Shown piece after piece: positions 57,822-64,000 of a stretch of DNA of 64,000 nt (its first letter is position 1; the number at the start of each line of letters is the position of its first letter). The notes below the pieces were generated by a model, which did not search any database, was not told where the DNA came from, and saw only the letters and a list, made by a program, of their open reading frames with translations. The DNA is taken from the NCBI GenBank assembly GCA_032871835.1, contig CM065298.1, forward strand, positions 71,204,154 to 71,268,153, read 5' to 3'. The DNA comes from Dipteronia dyeriana (lineage: Eukaryota; Streptophyta; Magnoliopsida; Sapindales; Sapindaceae). The position numbers and the translations under genes are program-made.

Positions 57822-60403
57822 TGAAAATACAAACACAGTTAAATGCTCAAGGCTAACCTAGAGGGGGGGGGGGGGGGGGGGGGGGGAGGGTGAATAGGTT
57901 AGACACCTTTTTCGACTCCCTATGAAACAAACAAAAGTTTGTCCCTCTAGATTGCTTGTATCACAATATATATATCAATTAAAGACACTAAATCAATATA
58001 TAAAACAAGTAAAGTGTGATACAAATAAGTAATTGTAACACATACACAATCTATATTATAGAAAGGAAGTCAACTTACATAAAGAGTTCTATCCATAGTA
58101 TTCAAATAACAAATACAAATATAAAAGAGATAGGGATAGAGAAAAGTTAACACAAGATATAACGTGGTAAACCTCCGAAGAGGAAACATCCACGGGTTAG
58201 CAACCACCAACAAACAAAATCCACTAGTAGATAAGACAAGTACAATCTCTCAAGTGACCCCTTCACCTAGAAATTACCCTCTTATCCTACTCATGCAGAT
58301 GTCACCCTAATGCTCAATAATCTGAGGCCTCACACCTCTTGTCAAGACTTCTTCACTCACCCTTCCAGATCCTCACGACCCTAGGCAAGACTTCTGGCTC
58401 AACTATCTAAGTCCTCCCGACTCTAGTCAAGACTTTCTCGCTCACCCTTTCGGATCCTCACGACCCTAGGCAAGACTTCTTGATCAACTATCCGAGTCCT
58501 CCCGACTCTAGTCAAGTCTTCCTTGCTTGACAATCCAAGGTCTCACACCTCATGCCAAGACTTTCTTGCTCAACAACATAGGTCTCACACCTATTGTCAA
58601 GACTTCCTTCTCACAAGTCATCTGGGTGATCATGAATGCAAAACGCAAACAAGCATGCAAAATAGAATGTTATGATCAACACATCCTATGGAAAATACTA
58701 GACATGAGTATGAATGCACAAAACAAATGTAGTCTAGTCAATCATGCATGTTTAATCCATCTAGATCATATAAGATATGTTCAACATTAATTACAACCTA
58801 GATACATGCATAGATCTAAAACTTGAATCACAAGATACGTTCGATTAATCACATAATCAAGTTTAAATCTCATAAACCAAAAACATGCTAAAATCATATG
58901 ACAAAGTCATTTAGATAAAAGATAAAGTTCTAGAGCATATTCCTATTCATAGATTCACCAAATCACATGAATAGCACAAAAGAACATAAGCACATGCATC
59001 ATTGTGAGAAATCGGCCAAAGAGGGCCTAATACATGTGAGGAACTATTGTTCACAAAATCAATCAATCAAAGATCATCAAATAGTCCTAGATTCAAAGCT
59101 AGCACAATACAATCCCAAACATGTGAAAACATAGGCAAATTCAAAACCTAACTCAACATGTGAGATTTAAATTGAAACTCAATCTAGCTTTAAATGAGTT
59201 CAAAACTCAAATCAAAACAATCACAAGGCACATATATATGTTGAAGAATAAAACCCAAGGCAATTGACCTAGTTTTAAAAGAAAATTTTGAGAGAAAATC
59301 AATAGTTGATTTTGGTGCAGTCCCGTTTTTGTAAGTTTAGACTCCAAAAACAGTAATAAAACTCACTTAAACCTTCAGAGAAAAGATGGAGGATGAATAT
59401 AAAAACACTCTCAACTTTGAATCACTCAAATTGGAGTTTAAATGAAGAAGTTATGGCGTTTGGAAGGTGAGAAAATTTAGAGAGAAAATTCTGCACTCAA
59501 GTTTTAAATTTCTTTTTAGAATTAAATGTGAGAGGGAAGGGAAATATAAAGGAGAGGGAAAGAATAGAAGCAAAAGGAACAAAATACCCTTAAGTGCACC
59601 AAGCATGCTTTCTGCCCGAGATGGTGCGTGTGCATCTCGGGGCAGCAATCATTCTGTCCCGAGATGGCCACGCGCCATCTCGGGAAAGAGTGCTTGGCTA
59701 TACTTCTTTTCCTCGCGCGCTCCTCTAGCGTTCTTTGACCGTTCTCCGGCCTCCAAACTCGGAATTCAAAATTTGTTTACGGATTACGAACCGTAACTCT
59801 CTCATGGGCATGGATATATAAGATACTCAACCCAGAAAATAATATTTTGACTTGATATATGAAGATGAAGACAATGTATACAACATGAGTTGAAAGTGTA
59901 GTATCTTTCGACTTAGAACATGAAATCAATAGTATGAGTAACCGAAATGAACAGAACTCAATCAAGAATGATTTAAGACTAAATTGAAGTTTAATATCCA
60001 TGTTATATAAACATATACACATACAAACATAATTCACACTAGAATGCAAACTACATAGAGATAGTCTCCAATCATGCATTTTCCAAAATATGTTATTTCC
60101 ATACCAATGCATGAGCATTCATCTTCAAGTTTGTGAATGTGTTATACATTATGCACAAGGATGCAGGAATACATATGAATGAATTGTATGTGTGTGCATA
60201 AGCCTTTTAAGAGAAAGATAAGGTCTTAGTATACCTTTGTAGAACCATATTGCATCATTTCTCTTTGAAGACTTTGAACTTGCTTTGACTTGTTGTTCCT
60301 TCTTCTTTGAAGCTTGAATCATCATGAATCTAAACAACTAAATCATTACAAGTAAACATCATTTTGATATGGAATTAATGCCAACATAATCTAAAACCTA
60401 ATA
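57822..60403 (-). repeat. 5' LTR of D
   Basis: TGAAAATACAAACAC to CTAAAACCTAATA in + orientation. G run of more than 20 at 57864-57887, array of about 40 bp at 58310-58625, two palindromes at 59614-59690. Confidence 0.95.
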
Positions 60404-61652
60404 GGAAAGCCCCAGATGTCTTCTATCCAATGCAGTTTACGGATTGCGATTCCGGGTTTTCCAGAGGAAGTTATGGCCATTTCCATAACAGTGCACACTG
60501 CTAGAAAATACTGACGAAACAAAGAATCAAGAGGTGGCGCTTGTTTGTTGCCACTCGATGAGTGCCAATCACCATCGAATCAACATCAGTAGGTCATCGT
60601 TGGTGTGTTGCTGGTCGACCAGCGCACGTGCCCAGATTTACCATTTTCAGCCTGTGTTTGAGGGGGCAATCTTGTCTTTCAACACCCAATTCTTGCCCTA
60701 ACCTCTCAACACTATCATTACCCTCTTTTCTCCTCATTCTTGAGACTTCTCTTTCCCATCTCTCCCCTCAAACATAGCCCCCACACCCCAAAACCGAACC
60801 TCTCTCCATCTTCTTCACCAAAAAAAGGAGTGATTTAAGATCCCATGGAGGAAAAACATCCCTAAGAGCTCACCATGCACCTCCATACCACCATTTTACA
60901 CTTCCTCCACCCATTTTAGAACCAATTTCAAGGAAATCAAAGTGGTCTTAGGACCAAATCCGAGCTAGGAGAGATTTGGAGCATCTTTGGAGGGTTTGCT
61001 CATTTTTTTCTCATTTTCCTTGTATTTTCACTTCTTTAATGTGTAACCCCGAACTGGGAATTTGTAAACCTTTCACATGTGCTATATATGTATTTTTGTA
61101 CTTAAATTCATTTGGGTTTTGTTTTGCTCTTGGAACTATATGTTTTAATGCTCATCATTCGTATGTGTATGATTGGCTTGAAATTGATATGTATGCATGA
61201 TTGGGATTAGGACAAGAGTAATTTAATGGAGAAGTAGATTAATTTAGCTTCCCATGATTGTTTGTATGTTAATGGATGCCGAAAATGTTATATATTGATG
61301 ATTTGAGTGATTGGGGATTTTTTCTCCCAAAGAGTGGACAAGGCTAGTTCATGCATTTAGGTACTAAATTGGCTTTGGTTCATTTCTTTGCATTTAATGG
61401 GTTTTTTTAGGACACAATTGCCCTTCCTTGGCTAGATTGGGTGGTTAATTGATTTAGGAATAATTCCCAAATCAAGAGGATGAACCCTCAATTCATATTG
61501 AATGTACTTAATGTCCTAGCAATTGCATTGATGCACATTACTGTTAGGTGAGCATATTTTCCATTCGTATTCATCCATCTTAGGGAGTCTAGAGAGATTA
61601 CGAGAGATCTCTCTCTTGTTGAGGGGGTTGTGCATTCATGAGATTGGAGAAC

Positions 61653-61727
61653 GCTGCAGTCGTCCAGTGGTGAGGACATCTCAGATTGACACCATAGAAG
61701 ACCCGGTGTTCGATTCCCGGTTACTGA
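61653..61727 (+). pseudogene. tRNA-Glu-like sequence (SINE head or tRNA relic)
   Basis: TCGTCCAGTGGTGAGGAC (61660-61677) resembles the D arm and box A of plant tRNA-Glu, and GACCCGGTGTTCGATTCCCGG (61700-61720) its T arm and box B. The anticodon arm is disrupted by an inserted base and no clear anticodon is left; the acceptor strands (GCTGCAG and TTACTGA) do not pair well. So it is not a functional tRNA gene. It could be the polymerase III head of a SINE or a copied tRNA within H. Confidence 0.6.
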
Positions 61728-62487
61728 TGAGGGGTCTCCTTTCTATCTATTTTGTATTTCTATTCTTGTTTCTTTGTCTCTTTTTTGATGTGTACTTTCA
61801 TTCATTAGGAATTTGATATAAACCTAGTACTGTTGCCTCTTTCGTTGTATGTGCTTGTTATTGGTTGAGTGGCCTTTCGAAATGCTTAAAGCCTTGAGTG
61901 GTTCACCACCCCTTCACTGAACCTAGGTTGTGTGTGATGGATCGAGAGGTGAAGCACTCAACGTGCATTTAGTAGATTGGCAATTACGTGTAGAGCCTGT
62001 GTGCGGTTTTACATGTATTGTCGTTACTAGTGTCTCATTGTTCTTAATGAACCGAGTGCAATTCGGGTAACCATCGAGAGATAGGTTGTTGGTGCATTTT
62101 TGTATAGTCGATTATTGCTAGAGTGAGGGCAATTGGTGAGGAATAAGTGAGCATGGCATTCAACCTGGACTATGCATGTTGTATGAAATTGTGTGATTGC
62201 TATGGTGGAGTCATTTGCCTAGTGTAACCATTTATATTCCATATCACTTCATTCCATCCTATCATTGTACAAATTGTTTATTTCTGTAGTTTTTTAGGTT
62301 AGTTTAGCATTAACTTTTCAACATATTGTACATGAGTCCGCTCGGAGTGTTGTAATAACAGCTAGAATTAGAGATAGTCTATGAATCCCACCTCCATGTG
62401 GAACAATCCTTGCTTGCCACTGTGCTAGTTTCTGTGACTTGCATGCTTGCGAGGCCAAACTTAAATGTTCATATTTTGATGACACTG

Positions 62488-62980
62488 TAACGACCGATCG
62501 ATAGAGGCCCAGTGGCTCCTCACTTCATGTTACGGGCCAGTTAATGCCCAAGTGAGCCACGAGCTCTCAATTCATTCCAGGAGGGTCTAGAGCTTTATTT
62601 TAGTATCTGGGACTTCTAGGATCCCAAGCCTGCCTCTGGAACAGTATCAAACTGATGACTCCACTCCATTTGTATCGGCCCATTTATCTCCCTAGCGTGC
62701 CATCGTGGTCTCGATCCACCTCCTTGGTTAGTCTCCTCGACAGTAGCAGTTTCTTCCTTTCTGGTCTCGTTGCTTGGTTAGAGGGTCACCATCCCCTAGC
62801 ACCACTACATTGGAGCCAACTTCCCCCACCATGATCGGATCAACCAAATCAACATGGGCCACCATCTCATCAGTTGGATCGATCTGGACTTCTTCCACCA
62901 TTATGGCATCAATCTGGACCTCCCTTACCTTGGTAGGACTAGCATGTACTTCTACCTTCTAGATAGATTTTGTTAGAAAT
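62488..62980 (+). mobile_element. G internal region, right part
   Basis: It resumes with a 145-bp unit ('GGCCCAGTGGCTCCTCACTT') and then parallels 2880-3160 of T1 (TTGGTTAGTCTCCTCGACAGTAGCAG and the GGATCGAT.TGGACTTCTTCCACCATTATG text). It is cut at 62980 by the second F-family element. Confidence 0.65.
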
Positions 62981-64000
62981 TGATGAGAATTATAAAGCAT
63001 CACCAAAGGAACCATTGCATGTTCCAATTGGTCCAATTAAAAGGAGGTAAGAGGATCAAAGAAGCATTAAATGATGGGCTGATTCCGAGCTGCTAAAGTC
63101 AAAATTCGGCCCACATGAAGACCAAATCCGGGCTGAACTTCGTGGACCTCTACAAAGAGAATATGAAGTCGGATTTTCTATTATAATATTTTTTCGGAAA
63201 GCCCAAGACAATATCTACAGATCCTATGAAGACCCCGTCCTCCGAAACAGATTACAACAAGTCCAAATTTGGTCATCTATATTATTGCGCGAAGACATGA
63301 GCTGAGTAGTCCGAATTTCAGAATATTTCCTATTTTTTGGTGACGTATTGTTAGAGGAGAATCCAATTTCAGTATATTTCCTACTTTAGCATATTTCCTA
63401 TTTTATATATATTCCCCAAATAAAGAGTTAATTTGTTTCCCGAATTCAACTTTCCAAATAAGGCACAAATCAACTAGTTGCTAGTTTTTAGTCTTTAGTT
63501 GTTTCCTAAATTTGTTAGCATTTATTTTCCTAAATTGTAAGGCATTAATTGCCTAATATTTATTCCCTTTTAGGTCATAGATATTTTTAGTATAAAATGG
63601 ACCAATTAATGTAATTTAAAGGAAGATTTTTGAATTGAAATAATTTTGAGAGAATTTTCTCTTTGGTTCTTCATAGAACTTGTGAACTTATCAAGGTTCT
63701 ACCTTGTGGCATTCAAACCTTGACTTATCACTCACCTTCTTTATTATTCTTGAGTGTGGCGTCTATAATTTTCTTGATACCGTTGGTTCTTACCTCCTTA
63801 TAGGTAACGGGTCGTGGTTCTATAATATTCTTGTTTAAAAACTTGATTAGAAAATGATTCTTCGTTACCATATATTGATTCCGGGCCTCACTGCTCTTGG
63901 TGAGGTTCATATCAGTTGGTATCAAAGCTTAGCTTCTAAAATCAGGTTTAATCTATCTTTTTTTGTTCTTCGTCTATTTTTTTTTATCTAAAAAAAAACC
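62981..64000 (+). mobile_element. Second F-family gypsy element, 5' end (runs off window)
   Basis: 5' LTR 62981-63914 (934 bp, TGATGAGAATTATAAAGC to GAGGTTCATATCA), the reverse counterpart of the F LTRs. PBS GTTGGTATCAAAGC at 63915-63928, then leader matching the reverse of 37440-37525. Left TSD candidate GAAAT (62976-62980); the other end lies beyond the window. Confidence 0.93.

Larger units (their letters stand above)
50143..60403 (-). mobile_element. Element D: gag + ORF2 Sirevirus-like element
   Basis: On minus: 5' LTR 57822-60403 (2582 bp), PBS, gag pseudogene 57738-55795, linker, ORF2 54052-53000, PPTs, 3' LTR 50143-52541 (2399 bp). Flanks are GAAAA (50138-50142) and GGAAA (60404-60408), a TSD with one change. 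No pol domain. The architecture matches A and E exactly. Confidence 0.92.
49884..62487. mobile_element. H: unclassified LTR-like insertion (hosts D)
   Basis: 49884-50142 plus 60404 to about 62487 (about 2.3 kb without D) is foreign to the 145-bp array on both sides. It has no protein-coding features. Its end text (CCACCTCCATGTGG, CTTGCTTGCCACTGTGCTAG, GAGGCCAAACTTAAATG) is in the style of Athila/Tat-type LTR ends as I recall them, and it starts TGATCGAAATG, so a solo LTR is the best guess. GATCG is present at both joints (49885-49889 and 62496-62500), but it does not adjoin TG/CA ends, so the limits are uncertain. Confidence 0.4.

Noticed and set aside
60562..61200. Two short frames (71 and 74 aa) in H, possible small host gene
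   Set aside because: No recognisable domain, no splice context, and located in an LTR-like repeat block; the hydrophobic composition follows T-rich sequence.
61653..61727. Functional tRNA-Glu gene
   Set aside because: The anticodon arm is disrupted and the acceptor strands do not pair.

Overview
This is a plant nuclear window, almost certainly angiosperm, made essentially entirely of LTR retrotransposons and their debris. I found no host gene, no rRNA gene and no intact tRNA gene. The evidence is several LTR pairs with TG...CA ends and 5-bp target site duplications (TSDs), primer-binding sites (PBS) complementary to initiator-Met tRNA, polypurine tracts (PPT), Ty3/gypsy gag-protease-RT remnants and copia/Sirevirus-type gag remnants. 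No coding region is fully open; all carry stops, frameshifts or deletions.

Backbone: a chain of old Ty3/gypsy Tat-lineage elements reads internal T1 (1210-6087) - LTR L1 (6088-9556) - internal B (9557-21854) - LTR L2 (21855-22542 continued at 46350-47466) - internal G (47467 to about 49883, continued about 62488-62980). T1 and G are homologous non-coding internals with 145-bp tandem repeats. B carries gag, protease and part of RT on + and an antisense transposase-28-like ORF on -. A related LTR occupies 1-1209, and a solo copy (6754-8005) sits inside L1.

Younger insertions: A (12327 to about 20064, +) lies inside B. C (22543-46344, -) lies in L2 with TSD TCTTT. E (26707-40891, +) lies in C with TSD GAGAC. 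F (34844-38474, -) lies in the 3' LTR of E with TSD CCTTA. D (50143-60403, -) lies inside an unclassified LTR-like block H (about 49884-62487), which lies in G. A second F-family element starts at 62981 and runs off the right edge.

A, D and E are one family: LTRs of about 2.4-2.6 kb, PBS, a Sirevirus-like gag with two CCHC knuckles around an acidic/coiled-coil region, a conserved non-coding linker, then a second ORF of about 350 codons resembling the 'putative plant transposon protein' domain, then several PPT-like tracts. None contains aspartic protease, integrase or reverse transcriptase. C is a diverged relative with the same gag plan, a duplicated knuckle and no second ORF. This repeated gag + ORF2, pol-less design is the most interesting system here: it looks like a non-autonomous lineage that keeps its own Gag and depends on another element for reverse transcription and integration.

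F is a short gypsy derivative in which the gag N-terminus is joined to the protease and RT/RNase H/integrase are missing. Boundaries marked by TSDs are solid. Boundaries inside the old Tat chain and of H are approximate.
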